This document shows positions 44,945 to 56,265 of a stretch of 64,000 bases of DNA, piece by piece. Positions within the stretch are counted from its first letter, which is position 1. Every line of letters begins with the position of its first letter. The stretch spans positions 428,201,890-428,265,889 of the forward strand of contig NC_133658.1 in NCBI RefSeq assembly GCF_037893015.1, given 5' to 3'. The stretch comes from Macrotis lagotis (Eukaryota > Chordata > Mammalia > Peramelemorphia > Peramelidae). The notes beneath the pieces were generated by a model. It did no database searches and was not told where the DNA came from. It saw only the letters and a list, made by a program, of their open reading frames with translations. The position numbers and the translations under genes are program-made.

Positions 44945-46055
44945 ATGGGCAAACAACAGAAGAAAATAAATCCTACCATAGACAATTACTTTGGTCTTAT
45001 AGAAGATCAAAATACACACTCTGAAGAAGATAACAAAGTCAAAGCTTTTGCATCCAAAGCATTTTATGTGAAATAACTTTCCTCATTCTACCGTCTCCTT
45101 TCACTTTCTCCCAGTACATTCTTTTCTCCCCCATTAACTCCATTTAAAATATATATTATTCCTTCAAATTCAACACTCTACTGTGCCTTGTCTCTATATA
45201 TGCTCCTTCTAACTGCTCTAATAAATGAAAATCAAGTAAGGGAGGGGGGGAGAGAGAGGAAAAATTAGGAAGAGAAATGAGGGAGATGCAGGAAAATCAT
45301 GAAAACCAAGTCAGCAGCTTGGTGAAGGAGATACAAAAAATACCGAAGAAAATAACATCTTAAAAAAGTTTGGGTCAAATGGAAAAAGCAGTTCAAAAGG
45401 TTAGGGAGGAGAAGAATGCCTTAAAAAGTAGAACGGGCCAGATGGAAAAGGAGATACCAGCTGTCTGAAGAAAATAATTATTTAAAATGTAGATGGAGCT
45501 AAGGGAAGTCAAGAAATAAACTAATAAAACCAAAAGAATGAAAAACTAGAAGAAAATGTGAAATAGCTCATTGAAAAACAACTGATGTGGAAAATAGATC
45601 CAGAAGAGATAATTTTAAAATTATTGGAGTTCCTGAAAGTCATAACCAAAAAAAAAAAGCCTAAATGTCATTTTTTTCAAGAAATTCTCCAGGAAGCCTG
45701 CCCTGATATCCTAGAAGTAGAGGGTAAAATAGAAATTGAAAGAGATCCCAAAATGAAAACTGCCAGGCATATTATAGCAAAATTACAGAACTCCCCAGTC
45801 AAGGAAAAATATTATAGTCAGAAAGAATAAGACTTAGCAGCTTCTACATTAAAGACTCATAGAGTTTGGAATATGATATTATAGATGGCAAAAGAGCTTG
45901 GATTACAACCAAGAATCAACTGCCTGGAAAAGATGAACATCTTTCAGAAAAGATGGACTTTCAATGAAACAGGGGCCTTTCAAACTTTCCTGAAGAAATA
46001 ATCAGAGCTGAACAGAAAGTTTGATATTCTGGTACAGGACTCAAGTGAAGCATAG
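44945..46055 (+). pseudogene. L1 ORF1p-like coding remnant, element E
   Basis: ATG at 44945 gives MGKQQKKINPTIDNYFG, then EDQNTHSEEDNKVKAF, after which the 45062-45228 inversion replaces the expected linker. The coiled coil resumes with ENQV, then EMRE- and MQENHENQ-type heptads. The RRM region includes ILKLLEFLKV-type decay of KIIGVPE. The PCPDILEVEGKIEIE-like block, the KLQNSPVKEK block and the terminal RWTFNE- and LNRKFD-like pieces lie at 45690-46040. Multiple frameshifts. Confidence 0.8.
45062..45228 (-). repeat. Inverted copy of the element's own 3' UTR
   Basis: Its reverse complement matches 46150-46310 over about 165 bp, roughly 90% by eye: TCATTTATTAGAGCAGTTAG at one end, GTTATTTCACATAAAA at the other. 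It sits in place of an ORF1 segment and has no element terminus or poly(A), so it is not a separate retrotransposition. Confidence 0.9.
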
Positions 46056-46149
46056 AGAAGGTGGAGGGACAGGCTAATTATGTGGAATTTAATGATGTTG
46101 AATTGCTTGTATTCCTGCATAAGAAGATACCGATAACTCATGAACCTTC

Positions 46150-46310
46150 TCATTTATTAGAGCAGTTAGAAGGAGCATATATAGACAAGGCAGGGGAGAG
46201 TATTGAATTTGAAGGAATAAAATATTTTTAAATGGAGTTAATGGAGGAACAAAGAATATACTGAGAAAGTGAAAGGAGAGGTAGAATGGGGAAAGTTATT
46301 TCACATAAAA
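46150..46310 (+). repeat. 3'-UTR partner of the inverted copy
   Basis: Normal-orientation partner of 45062-45228. It corresponds to the post-ORF1 region of copies A-D, for example AACCTTCTCATTTAATAGAG in copy A near 25255. The two arms are separated by about 920 bp and could pair as a hairpin. Confidence 0.9.
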
Positions 46311-46885
46311 GCAAGAAAAAATTTTTTACAGTGGAAGAGGGAAGATGAGGAGTGAGTGAGCCTTATTCTCATTGGAAGTGGCTCAGAGAGGGAATAACAT
46401 ACACACTCAATTAGATATAGACATCTATCTTACTTTAGGAGAAAATTGGAGAAAAATTGGGAGAAAGGGGATGAGTGAAGGGGATGGTGGGGAGATGATT
46501 AAAAAAAGGCAGGATTGTGGGAGAGGGTAGTCAGATGCAACACACTTTTCAGGAGGGACAGGGTGAAAGTAGAGAGAGAATAGAATGGGAGTGGGAGGAA
46601 TAGGATGGAGGGAAATACAACTAGCAATTGCAACTGTGGGAAAAAAAATATTGACCCAAGTTCTTGCTATGCACCCCAAAGACAGAGTTGATGGTGTCTG
46701 AATACAGCCTAATGCATACTTTTTTCCCCCCTCATTTTATTTTTCTTGAGGTTTCTCTTTCTTTGTATATGGGGAGGATGGAGGGATTATGTTTACTTTT
46801 ACACGACTATTGTAATATTTTTCAAGGTTACACATTTTTAACCTACACCAAGTCACTTGTTTTCTGTTTCCCCTTCCCCAGGGGA

Positions 46886-47904
46886 GTGGTGCTGTGGTTA
46901 ATTATTGCCGAAGGAGAGAGGCTGAGGAGGCCCAATTCAGTCTGTGACTATTTTAAAGATTTTGGATTGTAGTGGGGGCTGTGTAGAGCTGGTGGTGGAA
47001 AAGGATGACCCAATGTGACCCTCTCAACGAGTGAGTAGGTGAAGCCAAGACCCAGGCTGGCAGGTCGGAATGGCAGAGAGCATGGGGGCCGGTGGTTCTA
47101 CAACCTGGAAACCCACCCCCACCAGTGATCCCGGGCCTGCGCCCCGGAGAAGTCAGGACGGTTGCGCGTGGGCTGGAAGTGGAGATGTCAGCCTGTGCCA
47201 CGCCGGCGATGGCCGCAACTGGCACAGCCCGGGCCGCGGAGCCCCGGAGGGCACCGCGCGGCCGGGTCCCTTGGATCTCTGTGTCTGTGGGCGGAGAAGC
47301 GGCCCGTCCGGTCCGGTCCGGCTGACGGATGCGGCGGCCCCGTGGTCGGCGCGGACGCTGCGCCGGGGCGGCTCCCCAAGTTGAAGGCGGCGGCGGGCAT
47401 CCAGGCGGGGGCCGCCCGCCGGCCCCGGTGCCCTCGCCGAGGCCCGCAGGGAGGCACAGAACTCCCCAGCGCGCCCTGCTTGCCTCGGCGGGCCGGCCGC
47501 GGCCCTCCAGTGTCCTCGCTCTGAGCCTGCGCCTTCCGGCGCGCAGGGCACAGCGGCCGTGGCCCCGGGCACTGCCGCGGCCCGGTTCCGGCGCGGCTGT
47601 GCAGGGTGGGGGGCACCGGCTCGCCTCTCGGCGGGCCCCGCCCCTGGGCTGTTTCCGCCAGCTGGGCGCCCCCCCCCCCCGCAGTCACGCCCCGCCCCCG
47701 CCTCCGCCTGGAGGAGCCGGCCACTGCGAGGGCGGGGGGGGGGGCGGGATGGAGGCAGCCCCTGGGGGGAGGGGCGGCGGCCGAGCCCCCCTGCGCCTGC
47801 TTGGGGCCGGGCTGGAAGGGGCTTCCTGGGCCCTCAAGCACCACCCTCCACGGACTCAAGGGGGGAGGGCGCCGGGGCCACGTCCACTTGTTTTCATCTT
47901 GAGA
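46886..47904. promoter_or_regulatory. CpG-island-like block inside an L1-type 3' UTR
   Basis: Core 47130-47760 is strongly GC-rich with dense CpG (for example GCCGCGGAGCC, CACCGCGCGGCCGGG, GCGGCGGGCATCC), unlike the AT-rich surroundings. It carries GGGGCGGGAT and CCCCGCCCC, which fit Sp1-type GC boxes. Long open frames on both strands, up to about 250 codons, follow from the GC content and match no protein I know. L1 tail sequence lies on both sides, so it appears inserted. It may be a promoter-type CpG island, a captured GC-rich first exon, or a retrocopy fragment. No TATA box, clear splice donor or poly(A) identifies which. Confidence 0.6.
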
Positions 47905-48029
47905 GAAGTGGGGTGGGAGGGAGGGAGAGAATTTGGAACTCAAGGTTTGGAAGTAAATGTTGAAACTTGCTTTTGCATGCAGCTAAAGGACAAATTTTAA
48001 AATAAAATAATGAAAGAAAAAATGAATAA

Positions 48030-49215
48030 AATATTAAATTCCAACACAGGAAAAAAGTCAACCTAGCCTTCCCAACCCCCCCCAAAAAAGAGAAACCTCA
48101 AGAAAAATAACGTAAAATAAATTGTGCTTCAATTTGTATTCAGATACCACAGCTCTGTCGGTGAGAATGGATAGAATTATTTATCATAAGCCCCTCGGAG
48201 CTGTCTTGGGTCACAGCACCTCTAAGAAAAGAAGGGTTATTCACAGCTGATAATGCTGCAATATTGCTATTACTTTGTATATAGCCCATTTCCCATTGCA
48301 TCTGCTCATCTAAGTCATTCCAGGTTTTACTCAGAACATCCTATCCATCATTTTTTTTTAAGAACCAGATTTTTGTCATTTAATTCCCTTGAAATTTTGG
48401 GTTTTTTTTTTTTAGGTTTTTGCAAGGCAAGTCCACACAGCTAGGTAATTAAGTGTCTGAGACCGGATTTGAACCCAAGTACTCCTGACTCCGGTGTAGG
48501 TGCTTTATCCACTGCACCACCTAGCCACCCCTCCTTGAAATTTTTTTACGTAAAAGATTTTGAGTTTTACAATTTTTCCCCTGATCTTGCTTCCCTCCCC
48601 CCACCCCCAAAGGCAATTTGTCAGTCTTTGCATTGTTTCCATGGTATATATTGATTCAAATTGAATATGAGAGAGAAATCATATCCTTAAGGAAGAAACA
48701 AACTATCAGAGATAACAAGATCAGATAATAAGATATTATTTTGATTTTTTTTTCTAAATAATAGTCCTTGGTCTTTGTTCAAATTCCTCAGTTCTTTCTC
48801 TGGATACAGATGGTATTCTCCATTGCAGACAGCCCCAAATTGTCCCTGATTGTTGCACTGATATCCATCATTTCTTACAGCAGGATAGTATTCCATAATT
48901 TCTTAGAGCTGGAGAATATTGTCATAATTATATACCACAATTTGTTCAGTCATCCCAGAAATGAGCTACTATATACTTATACAAATAAGTCCTTTTCATT
49001 CCTGATTTTCATCTCTTCAGGAATATAGACCTAGTAGTGGTACTACAAGGTCAAAGGATAGGCATGGTTTTATAGCCCTTTAGGCATAGTTCCAAATTGC
49101 TCTAGAATTACTGAATGATTTCACAACTCCTCTATTAGGGCATTAATCTCTCATTTTCTTTACATCTCTTCCAGCATTTGTCATTTCCTCTTTCTATAAT
49201 ATTAGAAAAAAATGT
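48030..49215 (-). mobile_element. L1 3'-end fragments, antisense
   Basis: 48030-48360 has AGAGAAACCTCAAGAAAAAT and TTGTGCTTCAATTTGTATTC, the inverted L1 3' UTR and ORF2 end. 48545-49215 is a second inverted copy from the tail (GAGTTTTACAATTTTTCCCC) to ACCTAGTAGTGGTACTAC and CATAGTTCCAAATTGCTC. They appear to be two separate insertions. Confidence 0.7.
48399..48532 (-). mobile_element. WSINE1-like SINE, antisense, 12-bp TSD
   Basis: CCTTGAAATTTT at 48387-48398 and 48533-48544 flanks a SINE missing a short internal stretch near CAAGGCAAGTCCACACAG. Confidence 0.9.
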
Positions 49216-49362
49216 TTGGGTTTTTTTTAATTTTTTACAAGGCAGTGAGGTTAAGTGACCTGCCCAAGGCCACACAGCTGGGTAATTATCTGAGGCTAGA
49301 TTTGAACTCCCGTACTCCTGACTCCAGGGCCAGTGCTCTATCCATTGCATCACTTAGCTGCC
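49216..49362 (-). mobile_element. WSINE1-like SINE, antisense
   Basis: TTTTTTACAAGGCAGTGAGG through CATTGCATCACTTAGCTGCC. A repeat of AAAATGTTT on each side (about 49207 and 49366) suggests the target duplication. Confidence 0.85.
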
Positions 49363-49489
49363 CTCTAAAATGTTTACATTTAAAGTAAAACAAAACCAAG
49401 AGCTAATATCCATCAAATAAAAGGTGAAAAGATATGAGAACTTGTTTATATTTTGATTTGAAAAGTATAAATATCCATATAAAAATTGT

Positions 49490-49955
49490 TCCAGATTCCT
49501 AGTAATAATTAAAATTAAAACAACTCTGAGGTTTTGCTTCATATGAAGAAACTTGTTAAGGCTAACAAAAAGACAGAAATATGTTAGGGAGGGGGTCACA
49601 GGAAGATAGGAACACTAATACACTAGTAGCATAGCTGGACTCATTCTGGAAACCAATTTAAAATTAATTAATAAAGTCACTAACTTGTGAGAGTGTATGA
49701 TAGACAGACAGACAAACAGAGATACTCCAAAGAGTTCAAAGGCAGAATGAAAGATGCTTTATTCACCAAAAAATTAAGTGGCATGATGTGGTACCAAAGA
49801 AATAGATGCATATACATTACTGAATGGTTGGATAAATTTTAATAAACATAATTAAACAGTGCTATGCCTTAATACAGAATTCAGAGATGTATAAGATGAC
49901 ATATAAGGAGAACCAGGAAAATATATACATCCATAATGTCATAAATAGAACAAAA
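49490..49955 (+). mobile_element. Old L1 3'-end fragment, sense
   Basis: TAAAACAACTCTGAGGTTTT, GGAACACTAATACACTAGTA and TTCTGGAAACCAATTT follow the ORF2 3' order, and the remainder is strongly diverged. Confidence 0.55.
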
Positions 49956-49962
49956 ATTTAAC

Positions 49963-50215
49963 ACTGTTATTGTTTAGTTGTGTCCAACTCTTTGTGATCC
50001 CATTTGTGGTTTTCTTGGCAAAGTTATTGGAATTGTTTGCCATTTACTTCTCCAACTTATTTTATAGAAACTGAGGGAAACAGGGTGAAGTAACTTGCCC
50101 AGGGTCACACTGCTAGTAAGTGTCTGAGGTCATATTTGAACTCAGGAAGATGAGTCTTCTGGACTCCAAACCAGGCACTCTATCTACTGTACCACCTAGT
50201 TTCCCTAATTAAATT
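49963..50215 (-). mobile_element. SINE1-like SINE, antisense, near full length
   Basis: GTTTAGTTGTGTCCAACTC, GTTTTCTTGGCAAAGTTATT, AACTTGCCCAGGGTCACAC and TACTGTACCACCTAGTTTCC: complete inverted SINE1-type body. Confidence 0.8.
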
Positions 50216-50829
50216 CTTTGTAAATAGAATGACCAAACTTGATTCTAGAGAAGAACTGAAAAATATACTTACTTTCTAACATGGGGGACTTTGAGGACAG
50301 AAAGTTACAAATATTGTCCAACAGGATCAAAACAATGGTTAGTTTTGCTGCTCCTCTTTCCCCCTTTTTTAAATTCTTTGTTTCAAGAGATAGCTTGGTG
50401 GAGAAAGGAATAGGGATAGGTATATTTAGGAATGAAGTTCTTCTAAAAACAAAATAAATAAAAATTTTAGTAACTTAAAAGTAATTTTCATTGCTTGGAT
50501 CTTAAAGTTTACTTTACAGCCCATTAATATACAAACTTTTGGGGGAAATGTACCACATGTGATGGATCCTGCTATTTCATTCCTTGGCAATTCTGCTTAT
50601 CCTTACTGAGAAACAGCATTAAATGCTTTTTGTATAACACAGATTCAAAAGTGTACAAGACATCAGTTTATGCAATTAAGACTATTATCAGTAATGAAGT
50701 TCATTAGTAAAAATTCTAAATGTGCTTTTCTGTCTATTTTCACCAAAGAAACTTATTAGTCAATCACCTTAAATATGAGTTGCTATTCAGTTTTCAACTG
50801 AAATGTCAGACAAGTATCATGTGTGTGTG

Positions 50830-50863
<34 letters not shown>

Positions 50864-51880
50864 AGATATCTTTACTCTTCACCAATTAAATATGAATGTA
50901 TATGTTTAAGAGAAAGTCAGGTTCAAATACTCTAATATTTCCAAGTACTTTCAATTTCCTCTTTCACCAATTTTTTACTTTTTTTTGCAGTTTTTTGTGA
51001 CAACCTCCATTGGCACTAACATTTCAGAAAATATCTTTTGCCAGTTGGGAAAATTCCAGTGTGGTAAGATTAATGTATTGGAAAACAAAAACTAAACAAA
51101 GTTAGCATGTCAGTCTTAGCATGGTTCAGCATATAACTCTCATTTAGCTTAGAGTGTTACTGAAGTATAAAAGCTTACATTCATTCAACCCAGAAACTAA
51201 AGGAAGCAACAAACACTCTCAGGAACCCTCTATTGGTTTCCTCTTTATAGGATTCTAAGTAGGCCACTATATCCCATCTTTAAAATAATAAACAAACTTG
51301 GCCTTAGCTTGACCAAAGTTCAGTTTGAATTTTAAAGGAGATATACATGGTTCTGAAAGAAGTTGAAACTGAGAATTTCACGACTGGCTATAGCTGGTAG
51401 ATTCCAGAGTTGAGATAATTTAAAAGATAGCAGTTTCTTTGATTATTACTTTGAAAATTGCTTTCTTTAAGGTAGCTATCACAGATCTTCTAGCTGGGAT
51501 ACAGATAAAGTAAAATATCCCATGGAGAACTCCTGATAGTATCTACACTTAGAAAAATCATGATTAGCTATAGGCGAGACATATTAGTTTCTTAAAGATC
51601 AAAAGCACTGTCTTGTTGGGACAGTTTGCTATATACTCTTCAAATTCTGTTCCCTCAAAAGATCCACATCTTTCTTTTCATTAGAAAATCAAAGAAATAT
51701 TTTCTGAAATTCTTCATTTTCTAAGATGACAGGCTGAGGCAGAGCTAGGTTAGGAGAGTGATAGGAAGTGGTATAGTGAACTATTCTCTATAAACTCCTC
51801 CTAACACATGTCTAGAAAATTCTCCAGACCAAATTCTGATGAGATTTAGAAAAAGTTCCAGTGAATCCTTGGTCCAGATC
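50216..51880. other. No gene recognised; (TG)n at 50822-50862
   Basis: AT-rich single-copy-looking DNA with one TG microsatellite. No coding or repeat signal otherwise. Confidence 0.5.
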
Positions 51881-52552
51881 ATCTTAGCATATGGAGTCTG
51901 ACAGGCAAATTTTCAGACATTGGGAGACAGGAGTATCCATGCTTCCAGCAGAACACCTCAAGGTTGTAGGCTGTGCTCCAGGGCAAGAAGAGGTCTCAGA
52001 ACCAAACTGGGTATACCCGGATCCACTCACAGCATTTGTAAGTGATAGGTGCCAAAAGTTCTGGATTGTAGAATCAGAATGGTTAAGAAGGGAACGACAG
52101 TAGTACGACAGTAGCAGGGAGGCCATTGACAGTATACAGAGAAAGGAGGAAGCAATAGCAGCTCAAGTGGTGTGGCTCAGACCTAAGGCACAAAACAAAG
52201 TCCCACCTCCAATAGCTAGCCCACCCTGTAGAGGAATACCAGGTCAGGGAGAAGTTTACAATTCTGCCACTCTGAGTCCATAGAACCTTCCAGGCCAGTG
52301 TCATTCTAAGTTTCTTAGACCCAAACCAGGTCAGACTTTACCTTGGGATCAGACTACTTTGGAAGCACTGAAAGCTTGAGGATCCCCAACCTGAGAACAC
52401 AAATCAATTAATAAATCAATCAATATCTTGAGAAAGTAGCAAAAGAATCAGTCCCATACCTTCCCTCCCAAACTGCCACAGGGCCCTGACCTAACATCAA
52501 GTCTGAAGTCAGGAAGATTAAAAAATGAGCAACTAAAAAAGAACCCCTGGAG

Positions 52553-52711
52553 GGGCGGCTAGGTGGCGTAGTGGATAAAGCACTGGCCTTGTAGTCAGGA
52601 GTACCTGGGTTCAAATCCGGTCTCAGACACTTAATAATTACCTAGCTGTGTGGCCTTGGGCAAGCCACTTAACCCCATTTGCCTTGCAAAAATCTAAAAA
52701 AAAAAAAAAAA
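52553..52711 (+). mobile_element. WSINE1-like SINE, sense, well preserved
   Basis: GGGGCGGCTAGGTGGCGTAG head with intact CpGs, TCAAATCCGGTCTCAG and TTGCCTTGCAAAAATC, ending in a run of about 17 A. Near-identical to the copy at 55566-55714. Both look young. Confidence 0.95.
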
Positions 52712-53237
52712 ACCCACCGTAATGACTTATAACATACGCAGTTGGATAATTAAGACACAAGAAGAGGACTCCAGAAACACTTAAAAGCTTTGTCTCAAAG
52801 CAAAACACAGCTTGGGCACAAACTGAACTAGAATCCTAGAAGAGGAAGAAAGAGGGGTTTATTGGGGTCTTTTTTATTGTTGTTTTGGTATTTTTTTAAT
52901 AAGAGAGCTAAAAATGTTTTTTACAAATGGAATGAGAGCACTTGAGGAGGGAAAAGGTTGGAAAAGAAATGAGAGCCTTGGAAGAGTAGTTGGAAAGGGG
53001 ATTAATAGTTTGGCACAAGAGGTACAAACCTTGCCCAAGCTAAAAACAAATTCCCTAAAGATTAGAATAGAACAAATATAAGCCAATTATTTCAGGAAAC
53101 AATAAGAAATATTAAAACGAAGTTAAAAGGCTTAAAAATAGAAGAATATTTAAGATATCACAGCAAAAAAAAAAAAACCTGGAAAACAGACTGAGAAAAG
53201 AGTTGAGTTACCAAATTATTGGAATGCCATGTCCAAA

Positions 53238-53487
53238 AGAGGATAGCTAGGTGGCACAGGGGAAAGGACTTGGTCTGGAGTCTGGAAGACTTGTCTTCCT
53301 GAGTTCAAATCTGGCTTCAAATTCTTACTAGTTGTATGGCCCAGGGCAAGTCACTTCACCCCATTTGCCTCAAATTCCTCATCTTTATTATGAGCTGGAG
53401 ACGAAAATGACAAACAACTCCGGGTTGAGGAAACCCCAAAATGCAGTTACAAAAAGTTGAATATGATTGAAACAACTGAACCACAAG
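53238..53487 (+). mobile_element. SINE1-like SINE, sense
   Basis: GGATAGCTAGGTGGCACAGG head, GGGCAAGTCACTTCACCCC, CAAACAACTCCGGG and AAACAACTGAACCACAA tail. Inserted in the old L1 ORF1. Confidence 0.8.
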
Positions 53488-54444
53488 ATAATGATTTTTC
53501 AAGAAATCCCAAAAAGAAAACTTCCCAGAGCTCTTTGAACTAGAGAGCAAAGTGGAAACAGAAAGACTCCAGCAGTCATTTACTGAAAGAAATTCCAAAA
53601 TGAAAAATCCCAGGGTTAAAATCCAGAATTTCCAGTCAAAGAAAAAATACTGCAAGCAGCCAGAAAGAAAAAATTCAAGTACTTAGGAGACACAGTCAGG
53701 ATTACATATTTAACATAACCACTATGAAGCTGCAGAGAATTTGGAATAATGATATTCTAAACAGCAAAGGATATGGGCTTTTGTGGCCAAGAATAACTTA
53801 TCCAGTAAAATTGAGTATAATACTACAAGGAAAAGTAGACTTCTAAAGAAATAGCGGACTGCCAAGAGATTCTAATGAAAAGGCCAGAGCCGCAGAGGAA
53901 CTTTGAAGTATAAACACAGGAGAGAAACATAAAAAAGGTAATGAACAATGATAAATAACAAAAGAAAAATCTCCTTATATTTAAATATGGGGAGATGATA
54001 TAAATGTCCCCTATGAACCCAACATCATTGAGATCATAGAAGGAGTTCAAGTAGACAAGGCTTGGGAGTAGTTCTGTTATGTCTTGATGATCTTAAGAAA
54101 AAAATAGAAAGACAGAAGAAGAATATATTGCAGGAAGGAGGAGGAAGGGAAAAGAAAGTTAAGGAAAATTATCTCACATACAGACTATACAAGTAAGCAT
54201 CTTATTTGTATAAATAAGGAGGAGAGAGGGGACAGTTGACACTTGAACCTCATTTCATCTAAACGAATTAAAAGGAAGAATATACATGCACAAAGAGAGT
54301 TAGGTACAGAAATACCTTCCATTCAATAGTAAAATAGAAGGGAAAGGGAAGAAGGGAGAGCTGAATTAGAGGGAGAGTAAATTAAAGGAAGGAATAGTCT
54401 TAAGCAAAACAAATTTAAAGATGCACAAAACTATTCTGTATAAC

Positions 54445-55551
54445 TTTTATAAAACTTTAAAAATAAATTTATTTTTCCAACTACATGCAAATTTAGTTTT
54501 CAACATTCATTTTTCTATAAGGGTTTGAATTCCATATTTTTCCTTCTCCCTCTCCTGCTCCTCTCCCCTTGACAGCAAGCAATTTAATATAAGTTATACA
54601 TATATAACTATATTAAACATATTTCCATTATACAGTTCTTTTTGAGGAAGCAAAAAAAATGGAAATCTGAGGTGGTATCCATAAATTGGGAAATAGATGA
54701 ACAAAAAATGGTAGATAAATGTTTTATTTAGTCAACTAGTCATATGTCTGACGTTTTGCTGATCTCATTTGAGGCTTTAGCAAAAGATACTGAAAAGATT
54801 TGCTGTTTCCTTTTCCAACTCATTTTACAGATAAACTGAGACAAACAGGGATCACATAGCTCAGGGTCAGACAGTAAATGTCTGAGGTCAGATTTAAACT
54901 CAGTCCCTCTTAATTCAGTCTACTGTCACCTATTGTGCTGATCTCTCATCAGCATCATAAAAGACCAACCAGGATTCCAGAGAACTAATGATGAAACATT
55001 TTTACCAATATCTCAATAAAAAGATAAAGGGCTTAGAATGCAGAATTAAACAAATATTTTTTAGGACACAGGAATGTAGAAATTTTTTTCTACTATCTAC
55101 ATGGCAAAAGGTTTGATGTGTGTACATTCTCATTGGGGTATGAAGATGTAAGATGTAAGAACTAAACCTGGTTGATTAAAATTATCTATCTACATATATA
55201 TGCATATAGTTTATATGTGAGTTTATGAGTACGTTTTTATATACAGTATATAGATGGGAAAATTTGTGAATGCTGATCACACAATGACTGACCGTAATTC
55301 CCAAGGACATGGAATGAAAAATACTGCCCACCTCTTGTTAAAGAGATGATGAACTCAGAGCATGGATGAAAACATTTTTTTAGACATGGCTAATGAGAAA
55401 TTATTTTGTTTTGCCTATTTATTCATACTTGTAACAGGGGTTTTGTTTTTCTTTCTAAATTGGAGGGAGGGATGGGGGTGGGGAAGGGGCGTAAGAGAAT
55501 GGAAATAGGAAAAAAAGGCTGATCTTTGTTTGAAAATAAAATTTAATTTAA
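54445..55551. mobile_element. L1 3'-end fragments, both orientations, with a SINE1-like copy
   Basis: 54445-54640 is an inverted L1 tail (AACATTCATTTTTCTATAAG). 54660-54721 and 54945-55551 form a sense ORF2 3' end plus tail (GGTATCCATAAATTGGGAAA, TGGATGAAAACATTTTT, TTGTTTTGCCTATTTATTC). 54722-54940 is an antisense SINE1-like copy between the two sense halves. Confidence 0.65.
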
Positions 55552-55565
55552 AAAATGACAATCTG

Positions 55566-55714
55566 GGGCGGCTAGGTGGCGTAGTGGATAAAGCACCAGC
55601 CTTGGAGTCAGGAGTACCTGGGTTCAAATCTGGTCTCAGACACTTAATAATTACCTAGCTGTGTGGCCTTGGCCAAGCCACTTAACCCCATTTGCCTTGC
55701 AAAAACCTAAAATA
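55566..55714 (+). mobile_element. WSINE1-like SINE with 14-bp TSD
   Basis: AAAATGACAATCTG at 55552-55565 and 55715-55728 is perfect. Full length, few differences from the 52553 copy. Confidence 0.97.
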
Positions 55715-55728
55715 AAAATGACAATCTG

Positions 55729-56249
55729 CAAATATGATTCAAAAACTTTTGAGGCCAAGTTTCTAATATGTTTGAAAAGACTTTCTGCAGTTTTTATACA
55801 TTTCTTGAACTTTTTGCACCTTTACCAAAGGCTTCTTTCCACTCATTAGCACCTGTATCTTAAAGACCTGACTAATTCATGAACACTTCCAAATTGCTGG
55901 GCAATTTGTCAATATAAATATATCAAGAGATAGAGCAGTCTTGCCAAAATATAATTGTGTTGTATAACCTCTCCAGATTGTTCTTTGTAGTAAAATGGCA
56001 GGAAGAACTTCATTGTCTGGTCTCACCTCCTTCCCACCCCCACCTTGTATGACCCTTTTATAACTTAACCAAAGTCTTCCCTCAACTCTGTTTAGCTTCA
56101 TTGAGAGTGCCTGAAATAATCTTAATTATGCAGTGATCCTAAACAAGCATATTTATTATCCCAATTTAAGCCCCACCTCATTCCAGAGTATATACTCTAT
56201 TCACACCACTATGCAAGCAGTCATATATCAAATAGCAATGTATTTAGTT
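55729..56249. other. No gene recognised
   Basis: AT-rich DNA without recognisable coding or repeat structure. Confidence 0.5.
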
Positions 56250-56265
56250 AAGAAAGAATTTCAAG

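Larger units (their letters stand above)
44113..48000 (+). mobile_element. HAL1-like ORF1-only element E, SINE-free relative
   Basis: 5' UTR (44113-44944; begins AGGGACAGAGTCAAGATGG), ORF1 remnant (44945-46055), then a 3' UTR (46056-46885) homologous to that of copies A-D but without any of their three SINEs. It continues as an ordinary L1-type 3' end (GAATTTGGAACTCAAGG, AACTTGCTTTTGCATGCAG; 47905-48000). A CpG-rich block (about 46886-47904) separates the two parts of the 3' UTR. It lacks ORF2. It also contains an inverted copy of its own 3' UTR (45062-45228). It represents the ancestral-type organisation from which the SINE-bearing family could derive. Confidence 0.75.
51881..54440 (+). mobile_element. 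Old L1, 5' UTR and ORF1 region, sense
   Basis: 52790-53910 retains the ORF1 layout: coiled-coil remnants (GAAATGAGAGCCTTGGAAGA), an RRM-region piece (GAAAACAGACTGAGAAAAGA then AATTATTGGAATGCC), AGAATTTCCAGTCAAAG, GCAAGCAGCCAGAAAG and a terminal GAGGAACTTTGAAG. 51881-52750 is the likely 5' UTR. 53911-54440 is the inter-ORF part (GAACCCAACATCATTGAG). Split by SINEs at 52553-52711 and 53238-53487. A different, more diverged L1 lineage than copies A-E. Confidence 0.65.

Noticed and set aside
47188-47943. Long open frames (up to about 250 codons) on both strands of the CpG-rich block
   Set aside because: High GC content suppresses stop codons on both strands; the translations are low-complexity Pro/Arg/Gly/Ala and resemble no protein.
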